DNA from: Patiria pectinifera
Taxonomy: Eukaryota > Echinodermata > Asteroidea > Valvatida > Asterinidae
Assembly: GCA_029964075.1 (NCBI GenBank)
Contig: CM057138.1
Coordinates: 7,496,932-7,560,931 of the forward strand
Direction: 5' to 3'
DNA: 64,000 nucleotides
The notes beneath the pieces were generated by a model. It had not been told where the DNA came from, searched no databases, and was given only the letters and a program-made list of their open reading frames with translations. Position 1 is the stretch's first letter. Every line of letters starts with the position of its first letter. Of the stretch, positions 53,186-64,000 are shown one piece after another. A program made the translations under genes and the position numbers.

Positions 53186-55560
53186 TCAATTCAATTCAAT
53201 TCATTTATTGTCCATTTAAAAGATAAAAATGGAAAATTTACATGTCTAAACATTGATGAAAGCTCCAAAACAGAACACTTAAAAATACAGTTATAATGAT
53301 TAAACTACATTTACACATACAATTTTACAGCGAAAAGAAAAAGTATTAAGAATTTTAAGATAACCGTAAAAAAATAGATAAAAGGCCTTAAAACCTTAAA
53401 AACATTCAAGTGTAACCGAACCAACAAAGAAATTAAAACTGAGTAACCAACAGATCACCCCCGCCCCTTATTGCTGCATTGACCCCCTTTCCATTGATTA
53501 GAACACAAAATTATCTTACAACATTTTAAACTGTATAGAGACTGATGAAAGATAAGTTAAACACACATTAACAACCAATCAAAAACACCACATTCGCCAA
53601 AACTGCCCAAACCACCCCCGCCCCCACAAGCCTCAGGATAAAAATAATCAGTAAAAACACATTGAGAATCATTACAAACTCTTACTGACAAAGGCACAAA
53701 TGAATTAAGATAGCATGTGGTCCTACATTGGATGCTTCGGAGTCTTTTCCCTGACCTCATGAAATAATAATAATGGTGCAAGGGATGGTCCTTATTTTCC
53801 ATTATTTCACCGGCCTTAGTTAAAACACACCTGAGATGTTTTTCCACCTCCCAAGTATTGATATTGATTGGCTGCGCTTGGGTGTAAGGCAGTAGCGATA
53901 ATTGCTCAGTTATCTGTTCTCTTTGATCCTGAGTATCAAAGCGCCCCAAAAAAGTGTTCAGTTCAGAGGCTGCTGTATGATGATCTGAGCTGAGACAACT
54001 AACATCCTTTCCCTTTTTGGAGAACCCTGTCATATTTTGAATACAACGCCAGGCATCTCTTGAATTATTAGTGCGAAAACGGCTGTGTAACTTCTCCTTG
54101 TATTCTTTCTTGGCCTTCTTGATTTCAGAAGAGAGTTTTGATTTCAGCCTGTTAAGTTTGTCATGGTCTTGATCCTTGAATGCCTGTCGTTTCTGTTCAA
54201 GCAGTGATTTTAAGGACTTTGTTAACCACGGCTTACTGTTCGGGTAAACTTTCACTTCTTTAGTCGGCACATGGAGATCTTCACAGAAGTATATGTAACT
54301 GTTGATAATATCAGTTGCTTCGTCAATATTCTCGGCTGAAGTGAGCAATATGTTCCAATCTGTGATGTCAAAACAAGTCTTCATGGTATCAATGACATCA
54401 CTGTTCCATACTTTGACAGATCTCTTCACAGGTTTTTCAGTTTTAAGTTTCTGACGGTATTTGGGTAGCAGGGTTACCATGTTGTGATCAGAGGCCCCGA
54501 CCCCCGGGCGGATAAGTGCCTTGTAAGCATTTTTAACGGAGCAGTAGCAGCGATCCAGAATATTTCTGCCCCTTGTTGCACTGTCGACACATGGCGAATA
54601 ATGAGGTAGTACATGTTCCAAGTTGCAGTGATTGAAATCACCCAGAATGATCTTGGGGGAGTCTGGAGTTGAAGTCTCAACTGCTTGTACTGCGTTGTAA
54701 AGTAGACGAGCTGCCTCATCTCCGTTTGAGTCCGGAGCAATATATACGAGGAAAATATGCACTTGGTTGAACTCTCTGGGCAGATAGAATGGTCTACATG
54801 CCAAGCACAGAAGTTCTAAATTTGGGCTAGAAATCGTAGTTTTAACTTGAAAGTTGTTGCACCACAGACGGTTGATATACATGCAGACACCTCCGCCTCT
54901 CTGTTTCCCAGTCTCAATTGCAGACCGGTCATGGCGTACTAAATGAAAGCCATCAATATCTATTGTGTCACTTGGAATGTCTTGGTTAAGCCATGTCTCA
55001 GTTAAGCACAAAAGACTCGTGTTTTTGTACTCGAAGCTGTACTTGGTAAGAGCTCTAATTTCGTTGATTTTGTTGGAGATTGAGCGGACATTTCCCAAAG
55101 TTAATGACGGCAAAGGGAGTCGATGACCTCTCCTACAAATTCGTTGTTGAACACCACCCCGCTTACCCCTTTTCCGTGGACGAGGACTATGATTCTCATG
55201 ATCATTCAATGGCGTATAGTCAGGTAGGCCGACCGGCTTTGTCCTCGATGCTGCAGCATTGGATAGGGCGTGTAGAAAATGGCGATCATATGAGATCTGC
55301 AATGGGGGTGTTCCTGGGGTTTCAAAACACTGCTGTACTGGCACTAATACAAGTAGAATAGTCACAACCATAATCCACATGATACTTGACAGCTTCACAA
55401 ACATGATGACGTGAACAAATTGCACTATGAATACCACAATCAGTAAAAACAAACAAAAATTAATGGAGCTCTCAATCAACACGACCGGTCGCCATTGAAC
55501 AGCGCCCGCCATTGAACAGACGCACTGCATTATTCCGTTTTCCAAGCGCGCTCGTGGGAT
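53186..55560 (-). mobile_element. L2/CR1-like LINE with RT deleted
   Basis: On the - strand a long ORF is followed by a ~370 bp 3' UTR ending AATAAATGAATTGAATTGAA, a short tandem tail typical of the CR1/L2 group. The element has an endonuclease and a 3' end but no reverse transcriptase. It lies in the 9.8 kb ASS1 intron, in the gene's orientation. Confidence 0.85.
53557..55545 (-). CDS. LINE ORF2-like protein with APE endonuclease, RT missing
   Basis: The 662-residue ORF opens with two hydrophobic stretches (about residues 29-50 and 54-71), then a basic linker (SPRPRKRGKRGG). The APE-type endonuclease starts at LTLGNVRSISNK (Asn152). It continues with LTETWL (Glu183), ILGDFN (Asp303, Asn305) and GASDHNMV (Asp353, His354), so its active-site residues are in place. 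The following region (residues 400-575) keeps the usual pre-RT part (KKAKKEYKEKLH, AWRCIQNMTGF). At about residue 578 LRCVLTKAG leads directly to RSGKRLRSIQCRTTCYLNSF, which belongs at the very C-terminus. The whole RT domain is gone without breaking the frame. The N-terminal hydrophobic part is unusual for such proteins. Confidence 0.85.
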   Translation of the reverse strand: MENGIMQCVCSMAGAVQWRPVVLIESSINFCLFLLIVVFIVQFVHVIMFVKLSSIMWIMVVTILLVLVPVQQCFETPGTPPLQISYDRHFLHALSNAAASRTKPVGLPDYTPLNDHENHSPRPRKRGKRGGVQQRICRRGHRLPLPSLTLGNVRSISNKINEIRALTKYSFEYKNTSLLCLTETWLNQDIPSDTIDIDGFHLVRHDRSAIETGKQRGGGVCMYINRLWCNNFQVKTTISSPNLELLCLACRPFYLPREFNQVHIFLVYIAPDSNGDEAARLLYNAVQAVETSTPDSPKIILGDFNHCNLEHVLPHYSPCVDSATRGRNILDRCYCSVKNAYKALIRPGVGASDHNMVTLLPKYRQKLKTEKPVKRSVKVWNSDVIDTMKTCFDITDWNILLTSAENIDEATDIINSYIYFCEDLHVPTKEVKVYPNSKPWLTKSLKSLLEQKRQAFKDQDHDKLNRLKSKLSSEIKKAKKEYKEKLHSRFRTNNSRDAWRCIQNMTGFSKKGKDVSCLSSDHHTAASELNTFLGRFDTQDQREQITEQLSLLPYTQAQPININTWEVEKHLRCVLTKAGEIMENKDHPLHHYYYFMRSGKRLRSIQCRTTCYLNSFVPLSVRVCNDSQCVFTDYFYPEACGGGGGLGSFGECGVFDWLLMCV

Positions 55561-55570
55561 AACTTATAAT

Positions 55571-55845
55571 CAGTGGCGCACCCGGGGGTCCTCGAGGGGC
55601 TTTAAAGGTAGTCAATGTTTAAAAAAAAATTGTCAAGTTTTTTTTTGTCCCCATTTGACCGTGGTGATATATATGTGGCCTATTTTTCACCAACGTCAAA
55701 ATAGTTCATCCCCTCCAAAAAAAAAAATTTTATGCAGCCAACCATTCTGGGCAATGTTTCTTGAAAAAAATTAAACTTTAAAACAAAATTGGGAAAAAAT
55801 GTGTTAGCCCCCCACACCCCAAGCCAAATCCTTGGTGTGCCACTG
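55571..55845. mobile_element. hAT-type MITE (275 bp)
   Basis: It starts CAGTGGCGCACCCGGGG and ends TTGGTGTGCCACTG. The flanking CTTATAAT and CTAATAAT form an 8 bp target duplication with one mismatch. The poly-T/C rich interior has no coding capacity. It inserted just upstream of the LINE. Confidence 0.82.
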
Positions 55846-55879
55846 CTAATAATTGATAGTAAGAGTCTGGTTAGACCTC

Positions 55880-56470
55880 ATCAGCCTTCAACATGGGAAA
55901 TTCCCAAACCAAGATTAATTTTAGTAACCTTTGAAATAGAAGAGTAAGTTGTGTTAGTGGATTTCTAAAGTAAAGTTTATAAATTGACTCACAAAAATAG
56001 CCATAAAGGTGTAAATTTGGAAGACCCCAATTTTTTTCTAGTGGATTCTGATAGAGGAAGACATGCTCTATCATGTTGTTTTATTTTGTTGATTTTCAGA
56101 ATGATACATTATTACAAAAATTGGGTCAAAGATCACGGTAACATATTAAAGGTCATGGTGACCTACTTTTCACATAATTTTATTTGGACAAGAGTTGATT
56201 TGAGCATGCAATTCTCATTATTACAATACCAAATTTGCATTCATTTGAAGAAAATTGACATGGTTATGACATATTTGTACCAGAAGGGTGGTATTTTAAT
56301 CTAAAAATGTCATTTTGTGGGTGGTTTCGGCCCGACCACATGGTAGGTCAGATTGGGCTAAAAATTGGTGTGCTTTCATTGCTTATCAGGACCTACAAGC
56401 ACAGCAATTTTTATCAAAATCTGAAGACATGAGGTAAAAAAAGTGCGTTGGTCTGACATGGAATGACCCT
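55880..56470 (-). repeat. Repeat R2, copy in reverse
   Basis: The end TTGGTCTGACATGGAATGAC (56,449-56,468) is the reverse of the R2 start at 16,573. Similarity runs through the CCCGACCACATGGTAGGTC segment and the AGAGGAAGACATGCTCTA segment to about 55,880. The short ORFs here are not genes. Confidence 0.85.
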
Positions 56471-57043
56471 ATTACCCCTCAGCGATCAGCAAATATCAAG
56501 CGGCAAAATGATGGGTATGCAGCAGCATCTAAATCAGCGGGCCTAAAAGTATGCAGTAAGTTTTCAAGGGATACAGTTGATGGGTTGCACAGTCTAATGC
56601 CAGAAAAAAATGTGGACACTGATCAAAAACAGAATTGAGATTGAAATGGGTCATAAACTTATGGGAACATGGCAATCAATTTATGTTTTTCCTTTGAATC
56701 ATGGCAAGACACTTAAGCTTCTTGTTCTCTTGATATTATTATTCTCTTCTCATGAATAAACATACTTGTTCTTTGACGTACGAATAAATGATCATAAGTG
56801 TACCAGTGGAGTTGTACTTTATGGATATTTAGAATGCCAAATCAAAGTGTTTATCATTTTAGGATAAACCTTAAAAGAAACCTGCCCGAGACAGACCCAG
56901 GTAAGGGGCCGTTCACAATTATCAACATTTCCACAAGTGTACAAAGAGTACGCTTTTTCAAGACCCCCCCTCCCCCCTAAAGTGTACGAAAAAAAAGTTG
57001 ATTTTTTTTCACACAAGTCTATATATAAACACTTGCATGTGAT
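56471..57043. other. ASS1 intron sequence
   Basis: No gene recognised. Confidence 0.4.
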
Positions 57044-57313
57044 TTAAAGGGTTTGTGTAACTGTTGATAACGCTTGATCAACTACTTCGTCGAACAGCTT
57101 TTCACGGTCTGCATTCCGCCACAATCTCTGGCCCTCAGACACGACATCTGCTCGTTTGCGTTGATCATTCACAAACACAAAAGCATTTACAAACTCCATG
57201 TATTTGTTGGTCGGATACTTGTGGACAATACATCCTTGTCGAATGAGGAATTTCAACAATTGATCAAAGTCAACAGCGCGGCTAGATTATTTATTGTCCG
57301 CCATTGCTAGTGC
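57044..57313 (-). pseudogene. Unidentified short gene start, interrupted by a stop
   Basis: An ATG context (MADNK) at about 57,303 is followed at once by TAA, then the same frame stays open: SSRAVDFDQLLKFLIRQGCI, VHKYPTNKYMEFVNAFVFVN, DQRKRADVVSEGQRLWRNAD and REKLFDEVVDQALS to a stop at 57,044. Composition and even codon use look protein-coding. I recognise no domain. It lies next to the CCAAT repeat (57,440), which could be its promoter region. It may be a first exon of an element gene. Confidence 0.4.
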
Positions 57314-57439
57314 CGGTGTTGTTCAACCGGTGTAGCGTGAATATCCGACTCCATGAAATGTGGACTCATTGATAGTAGTGCGCACGCGTGACTACGATAC
57401 TATGCTATTTTTAGGATCGTTTGGGGGAGAGTGACCTGT

Positions 57440-57528
57440 CACGTGCGAGAAATTAACCAATAAAAGGGAAAAAGGGGTCCGATTTTCATAGGAGTCGGAT
57501 TTTTATGTGATACCGGCTGTTAAAAACA
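57440..57528 (+). repeat. CCAATAAAA / AGGAGTCC repeat, copy 2
   Basis: TTAACCAATAAAAGGG then TTTTCATAGGAGTCGG and ATACCGGCTGTT; see 50,205 and 60,045. Confidence 0.65.
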
Positions 57529-57884
57529 CGCAGTGGATACGGACTATACATGTACATGTACATACAGTACATTTTCATGTACGTGTGTAGGACAATGCCG
57601 CGCATGCTGTACACAATACGTTCATGGGATGCAATGTGGGGCCTGGCGCGGGGCGCGACCGGCTCGGCAAGTGCTCGATCGGCATCGGTTGCGGCTGTGG
57701 CGACGGGCGAGAAAACAGATCGACATTTAAAAAAAAAAAACGCGCGTTAGGCGGGCATTAACGGGCGAGAAAACATATCGACATTTAAAAAAAAAACAAA
57801 AAAAAAAACGTACGGCGACCATTAACCCCCTCCCCCCCAGCGTACGGTTTGTACGCTCGTGAAAATGTTGATAATTGTGAACAG
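57529..57884. other. Low-complexity intronic stretch
   Basis: A (GTACAT)n-like tract lies at about 57,548-57,565. ACGGGCGAGAAAACA then ATCGACATTTAAAAAAAAA is present twice (about 57,703 and 57,761). A GC-rich part (57,640-57,715) contains GGCGCGGGGCGCGACCGGC. No gene. Confidence 0.6.
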
Positions 57885-58078
57885 CCCCTAAGACGTATGT
57901 GCTGGCAATGCAGGGTTGCCCCTAGTACCTCTGTGATTCTGGTAAATACACAGGGTGCCGTGGAGAGACCAAAGAGAGACACCAGAACTAGTAGGTTGTA
58001 TTGTGGTAGGTGAATCGTAAAAACGTCTGATGGTCGGCATGTATGGGTACATGGAGATACGCATTAGTATTGAAAGGT
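57885..58078 (-). pseudogene. DIRS-type reverse transcriptase fragment
   Basis: On the - strand, TNAYLHVPIHADHQTFLRFT (about 58,076-58,010) and then, after a frame change, LFGLSTAPCVFTRITEVLGA (about 57,975) match the RT region around LDLQDAYFHIPVHPDHYKYL and LPFGLSTS in element 2. It is a ~190 bp fragment only. Confidence 0.75.
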
Positions 58079-58523
58079 TTAGGCGGTTCCCCGGTTCTAA
58101 CCAGTTTCAATATGGGAACCGGAACCACGAGTCCAATCTTTTCAAGAACGGGGTACACGTTATGCTCAGTTCTAGCTCCAAAAGAATCGGTTCCAGATTA
58201 AATTACCTATTCTCTGTGCACAAAACCCAGAGCCGAGAATTGGCTACATTGGAATTCAATTACGGAGAGGCCCGGGACATTCACTCTGCATTCTCTGGCT
58301 AGTCAAAACAATAGTGGGGAAAATCACACATACTCCCATACGTCACGGAGAGTCACAGACAAATCGCCCTACAAAGCCCTTTGCAAGTTTGCATTTAGCC
58401 ACAAGGCGTGCATGTAGATCATTGAACCCAATAATGGCCCTGTACCATGGATGATGAACGTTTAGAATTACACTGTTGCATGGGGCGTTGCCAGACTGAT
58501 CGGGTTATAATATTTGGCCAAGC
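58079..58523. other. ASS1 intron sequence
   Basis: No gene recognised. GGTTCC/GGAACC inverted motifs are frequent near 58,080-58,200. Confidence 0.4.
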
Positions 58524-58531
58524 GGTGTAAG

Positions 58532-59984
58532 CAGACTTGTATGACTCGTGACTTGGACTCAGACTCAAGTCCGACTCGAGTCACATTTTTAATGACTCGG
58601 ACCTGGACTAGTCACTTTGACTTACGACTCGGACTCGGACTCGGACTCGGGGCTACGGACTCTGCATTGGTGCAAGATTGATAGGGTAAGGTACCAGACT
58701 TTTCTTGTCAGACATCCTGTCGTTTACACGTGTATTGCTGTCGCATCGCGATAACGCGATATGAATAGTCTGCTGATCTGCCCGTTTCGGTAACGTTACA
58801 TGCAAGTTGCAACATACACTCTAAAAAAGAAGTGTCAAAAACTGCTGAGTAAATGTGTTGCGTACAAAAGTTGAGTACTTTCTTACCCAATTATAGGTTA
58901 AGTGACAATTTTGCCAGTACCCTTCAAAAAGCAAATTTGACTCTTTCAATGTCGTGATGTGTGTTGTGTGTATCGTATACGTGTACAAAATGTACCAGAC
59001 ATTTGTAACAATCAAACACGGTCAGCCTCTTGGCCTGCATGACAGCACTATGTGTTAGCAGAGCATCCATGTTTGGGGGGTCAGGTGAGGGTAATGGTTA
59101 ATAAATTATGCAGAAATGTTTACAGAGCCCCAACCCTCAAGCCCCTTGGGGTCAAAAGAAAGGGTGATAATTTGTTGGGTAAAATTTTGACGCAACAGCA
59201 TTGGGTAAGAATTTTGACTCAATGTTGGGTAAACGTTTCACGCAGGAATTGAGTACAATTTGACGCAACCCCTGTTGCGTAGCGTTTTACCCTGCCAATA
59301 ACCATGTTCCCTTTTTATCACCACAAAGAGTACAATGTTACGCAACATTGGGTACTTTTGTCTAAGAGTGTAGATCACGATGGCATCCACTCCAAAAATT
59401 GTCAATTTTGGGTATCTTTACTTCAAGAGAAATGCAAATGGAAGATCAAGTGCAGAATGCAAGTTCTGCAAGAGGAAAATAGAGGAGAAAACCGGCACTA
59501 AGTAGATACTCATTATGAAAATTTTCAGTAATCATGAGAATGCGTTTCTATTCTGAGTTAAAAAAAAACCAGCAGTATACATGTAATTGAACACAGGCCG
59601 GTTTATTGGGTTATTTCACACTTAACAAAATATAGAAGTCTAAAAAAAGATATTTGAAACACCTGAACTTTAAATGCAAAAGTTAGGCCAATACCAGTTT
59701 TGTCTGAATTGCCTTTATAACTGTTTTTGCAAATGAACTCCTCATTTCCAGAGAAAATCTGTGGGGAAAATGGAAATTTACAGCACCTGAAATGTACGTA
59801 TTTCCAATACTATATCAAAGGTGACTCTGAATCTCTGAATTCCCTAAAATGTATGATTTTTCAATACAATGTTAGAGGTGACTTGTGACTCGGACTCGAC
59901 CGGGAGGACTTGGGACTCGGACTCGAGAAATGTGGCTCGGACTCGGACTTGGACTCGATGTTTCGTGACTCGAATACAAGTCTG
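58532..59984. mobile_element. hAT-like foldback element with (GACTCG)n ends
   Basis: The ends CAGACTTGTAT and ATACAAGTCTG are inverted. Flanks GGTGTAAG (58,524-58,531) and GGTGTAAT (59,985-59,992) fit an 8 bp target duplication with one mismatch. Inside each end is a (GACTCGGACTYG)n-type array: 58,543-58,660 on the left, 59,880-59,970 on the right. The interior is unique except for a nested TA-flanked MITE. No transposase. Confidence 0.8.
58817..59370. mobile_element. TA-flanked MITE nested in the foldback element
   Basis: CACTCT and AGAGTG ends lie between TA dinucleotides. Inverted similarity extends to GTGTTGCGTAC (about 58,855) against GTTACGCAACATTGGGTAC (about 59,337). The interior repeats TTGGGTAAAATTTTGACGCA-like units (about 59,175-59,260). 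This fits a Tc1/mariner-like non-autonomous element. Confidence 0.65.
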
Positions 59985-60044
59985 GGTGTAATGTGATTTA
60001 GGTTTAATGAGCATGCTCATGCATAGATATTTAGGAAAAGGACC

Positions 60045-60127
60045 GATCGTGTGAGAGGGATTAACCAATAAAACCAAACTGGAGTCTGATGTTCACAGGA
60101 GTCCCATTTTCATATCATACCGGCTCT
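60045..60127 (+). repeat. CCAATAAAA / AGGAGTCC repeat, copy 3
   Basis: TTAACCAATAAAACCAA, then CACAGGAGTCCCATTTTCAT and ATACCGGCTCTGAG. Confidence 0.65.
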
Positions 60128-60465
60128 GAGTGCTGGAATAAGCTCTGATGAACCCGGCTCTGAGTGCCGCGGGAATCAGCACTATGGACCTGGGTACAGG
60201 TACAAAGTACCCAGCTCCAAACGAGTCAGGAATCTAATGTTGCATGAAAAAGAATTAATCCTTCGCTTGGGTTCATTCTGATTGGTGCACATGGTGAAGA
60301 ATGAATAGTCGTGCAGTTACAAAATAAAACATTAGGGCTTCTAGACGATAATACTGACATTCATGGAGCTTGGTAGTACCGGACCATCCATGACTAGTTC
60401 AGATCGGAGCCGGGTATTTTGTACCCGGGTCCATCAGAGCCGATTCCAGCACTCGAGGGGTGCCA
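60125..60465. repeat. Imperfect ~340 bp palindrome
   Basis: GAGTGCTGGAATAAGCTCTG then ATGAACCCGG on the left pairs with GACCCGGGTCCATCAGAGCC then GATTCCAGCACTC on the right (60,415-60,455). ACCTGGGTACAGGTACAAAG pairs with the TTTTGTACCCGGGT part. A likely MITE with no coding capacity. Confidence 0.72.
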
Positions 60466-60780
60466 CATTACAATGTAGTTGTGCAATGTACATTTAAAGC
60501 AGGGTACGTGTGAGTACGTGAATCATTTCATTCTCAGCAGCATGGCGGATGTCGCAGTAAATAAAATCATAGGCAAGGAACAGAGAATAAAGAAATAAAT
60601 GCTAACCTTGCTTTTAATAACACAATATCTATAGTTTCACAGGCAAAAGACACACATTTGAAACCAAATACGTACTGGAATAACATGTATTCTACGTCAA
60701 AATCTGCGGAGCACGGACCTCACAAAGTGACACCGTTATATCTTAACATATTTACTGAACCAGTATAGTATTTCTTTTAC
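60466..60780. other. ASS1 intron sequence
   Basis: No gene recognised. ATGGCGGATGTCGCAGTAAA at 60,542 is followed by no long ORF. Confidence 0.4.
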
Positions 60781-60854
60781 CTTGTCCATAGTTATATTCT
60801 CGATGTCCAGATGAGCTATGAGTAGAATCTGTCCTGCTGGGCACTCATACACCC
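60781..60854 (-). CDS. ASS1: Argininosuccinate synthase, internal exon
   Basis: After an acceptor ending cttcag the exon completes a Gly codon and reads VYECPAGQILLIAHLDIENI then TMDK, followed by gtaaaaga. Vertebrate ASS1 has [20 protein letters not shown] in this place. The Tyr of VYE corresponds to human Tyr282, which contacts citrulline. The 74 nt length restores phase 0, matching the start of the exon at 50,978. Confidence 0.95.
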
Positions 60855-62199
<1,345 letters not shown>

Positions 62200-62405
62200 C
62201 TGAAAACTTGATGGAGACATTACCATTCGAAACTAACATAACTAAAAGCCATGACTACAAAATGCAAAAATATGCCAACCTAACACAAGATTTGCGTGAG
62301 ATAGGCTTCAACTCCAAACTCATCGCCTTGGAAATAGGAAGTAGAGGCTTCATAGACAAAAAAAAACAAAAAACACAAATCCGCTCCCTATTCAATCTGA
62401 TGACA
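62200..62405 (+). pseudogene. LINE reverse transcriptase C-terminal fragment
   Basis: PFETNITKSHDYKMQKYANL then TQDLREIGFNSKLIALEIGS and RGFIDKKKQKTQIRSLFNL resemble the C-terminal tail of RTE- or CR1-like LINE proteins, where a K[MV]xKYxxL...EVGxRG motif follows the RT domain. This is a family-style match from memory. The ORF runs on to 62,615 in what looks like 3' UTR. Confidence 0.6.
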
Positions 62406-62929
62406 AAAACCGAAAAACGGTTCACCTATCAAAAACAGCACTGGTCTCATCCTTCGTTATCTTCTACTCAAAATACAGCCCCGTTTGGATTGATTCTCAA
62501 GATTAAGGTATTCTTTCATATCGCCCATCCCACTCATCAATATTCCCTTGACCTAGCCAAGCAATCGTTATTCCCTGGTTTATGCTTTTCTTACGCTAAA
62601 TTGTTAATTATTTAATTTGTCAATTCTGCAGACCATTCTTTTTTGCTTCCATATTAGTTTCTAGTTCCTTGCTTCATTGACATTTATACTGTTTCTTTTG
62701 ATTCGTCTTTCATGTTCATAATGTTCTAGGTTTCCTCCATGCCTTTGGTTGTTGTTGATTAATGATTAATGAATAAAAGACATGAATTAATCAATAAAGC
62801 TGCATTGGAAGATTTTAGAAAAGAAAGCAAGCATAAGTAGCAGATGACATCAGATCAAGTGCAACAGATGAAGTGAGCCTTGGAGGCCAGCTTTTCATTT
62901 CAAAGGCAACAAATCTGAGTATAACTTTA
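62406..62929. other. Possible LINE 3' UTR and intron sequence
   Basis: AT-rich with ATTAATGATTAATGAATAAA near 62,757. No gene recognised. Confidence 0.4.
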
Positions 62930-63720
62930 ACGCAGGCATTGTAGAGAAATCCCCCTCCCACAGGAGTGGGACCAACTTCTTACCAGTAATGTACAAACCA
63001 ACTCACATCAAATGGCCTTCACCAGTGCTTTTCATAAATGCTCATCCAGAAGTCTTCGCTAGCAATTTGAACAGTCATCACACTTCATGGGCTTACAGTG
63101 CAGATGAGGTTGGTGATCAGCTGATGGCTTGGGCCTCTGACAGTGAGTGCTATCTCTGTATGATGCCAACCAACTCAGGCAGATGAAGGAAGGACTAAAG
63201 TCCTGACCTGTGTTTGGTCTCCAAAGATACTGATGGTCATCCACTTCATGCCTCCCGTGTGATTCTTTCCGTGTGTAGCCAGCAACCTGTTTTGATTCAT
63301 ATTGGCATTGAGATCCTTCTGATTGAGTCTTAGCCTCTCCCCCTGTGGAATTTTCATGAAAGCGTACTGGGAAGGTTATAGGGCTGAAGTAGTGAAGTGG
63401 AAGAACAGATTGCTGACCATGACCCTGTGACTGGATGTCTGACACAGAGGAACACCCAAAACAAGATAAAGCCTGGGGTGACCCGTTAAAATTCTATAGA
63501 TATAGAAAGTCATCAATGCTGGAATGAGACTCAATTTCACACAATCCATTAGAAAGGCTTGGGACTGCCTGGAATGTCTAGGAGCTGCTTCATACCCTGT
63601 ACACCAACCACCCCAAATCTCAGCAAATGCAGTCGCCTACTGGCTTCTTCACAACTCTGAAGTGACTTCCACAAAAGAAGCCTGGCAAGATGTATTAGGA
63701 AAAACAGGGTTTCAAAGTGC
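62930..63720 (+). pseudogene. LINE endonuclease fragment
   Basis: YKPTHIKWPSPVLF (about 62,990), then NLNSHHTSWAYSADEVGDQL (about 63,066, the DFNSHH-type APE motif with its first residues changed) and WASDSE. After a frame change PDLCLVSKDTDGHPLHASRV (about 63,200) and PLPLWNFHESVLG follow. Further on, NFTQSIRKAWDCLECLGAAS (63,533) and ISANAVAYWLLHNSEV match the pre-RT linker. The order matches a LINE APE domain and linker, heavily decayed. The - strand ORF 63,059-63,445 is its shadow. Confidence 0.7.
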
Positions 63721-64000
63721 CCTCAAGTCCTGTGTTGCACTTAAAATGTTCAAACAGCAGTCACAATGTACCATGTGTACAGCGAAACGGGGAATTCCCA
63801 ACACCGACACTGCGTGCATACAGGGTTTCCACTGCATCATTGTGCTCGTCTAAAGAGGGCGCTACATAACTTTAATGGGCACAAGTTCTGTGCTCTGTTC
63901 ATGTAATGCGGTTTTTTTCTCAATTCTCTGAATCTTATTATTTTGTGGTGACTATCGCTCTGTAGTGGGGCCTCGGAGTGTTGCAAGATATATTTTTCGT
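63721..64000. other. Non-coding window end
   Basis: The ORF started at 63,524 runs to 63,853 without known motifs in its last 40 residues. Nothing else seen. Confidence 0.4.

Noticed and set aside
63059..63445. 128-residue - strand ORF
   Set aside because: It is the antisense of a LINE endonuclease remnant readable on the + strand.
62200..63720. One intact LINE
   Set aside because: The C-terminal fragment lies upstream of the endonuclease fragment on the same strand, so these are at least two separate decayed copies.

Overview
This window is AT-rich animal nuclear DNA. Coding exons are short, have GT/AG splice sites and are separated by very large introns, and most of the rest is transposable-element debris. 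The element mix (DIRS-type and related tyrosine-recombinase retroelements, an L2/CR1-like LINE, hAT and Tc1/mariner-like MITEs, foldback elements built on minisatellites) suggests a marine invertebrate, possibly a non-vertebrate deuterostome. I cannot place the species. Nothing here looks bacterial or viral, and I see no CRISPR array, rRNA gene or intact tRNA gene.

Two host genes are well supported. The last exon of a V-type ATPase subunit G gene lies on the + strand at 6,202-6,369. The 3' half of an argininosuccinate synthase (ASS1) gene lies on the - strand in six exons (61,848-61,912; 60,781-60,854; 50,921-50,978; 32,174-32,330; 31,559-31,624; 19,340-19,397). Splice phases agree at every junction and the exons encode the C-terminal ~158 residues. 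The two genes converge tail to tail. The rest of the window is the space between them and the ASS1 introns.

Region by region. 1-6 kb: part of an interspersed repeat (R1) and a decayed, spliced DDE-transposase-like gene. 6.9-10.5 kb: a composite element holding a nested foldback element. 12.7-16.1 kb: two adjacent tandem arrays, each with a three-monomer higher-order period. 16.6-19.1 kb: a copy of repeat R2 and a Tc1/mariner-like MITE. 20.6-24.2 kb: an R1 element with inverted termini, followed by a cluster of palindromes and a tRNA-like head-to-head palindrome. 25.3-31.3 kb: a degenerate tyrosine-recombinase retroelement in the last ASS1 intron. 32.6-50.3 kb (one 18.6 kb ASS1 intron): two DIRS-type elements on the - strand. 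The first has lost its reverse transcriptase core and carries a 2.55 kb nested insertion. The second keeps RT/RNase H but has its recombinase gene cut short and duplicated in inverted orientation. 51.6-60.5 kb: an R2 protein remnant split by a hAT MITE, an L2/CR1-like LINE that kept its endonuclease but lost RT in frame, a second hAT MITE, a DIRS RT fragment and a hAT-like foldback element with a nested TA-flanked MITE. 62.2-63.7 kb: decayed pieces of another LINE family.

I found no convincing new host-encoded system. The most distinctive signals are structural: repeated removal of RT from retroelements that keep their DNA-cutting or recombining enzymes, miniature palindromes made from DIRS ends and bordered by long poly(G), and foldback elements whose inverted ends are themselves minisatellites.
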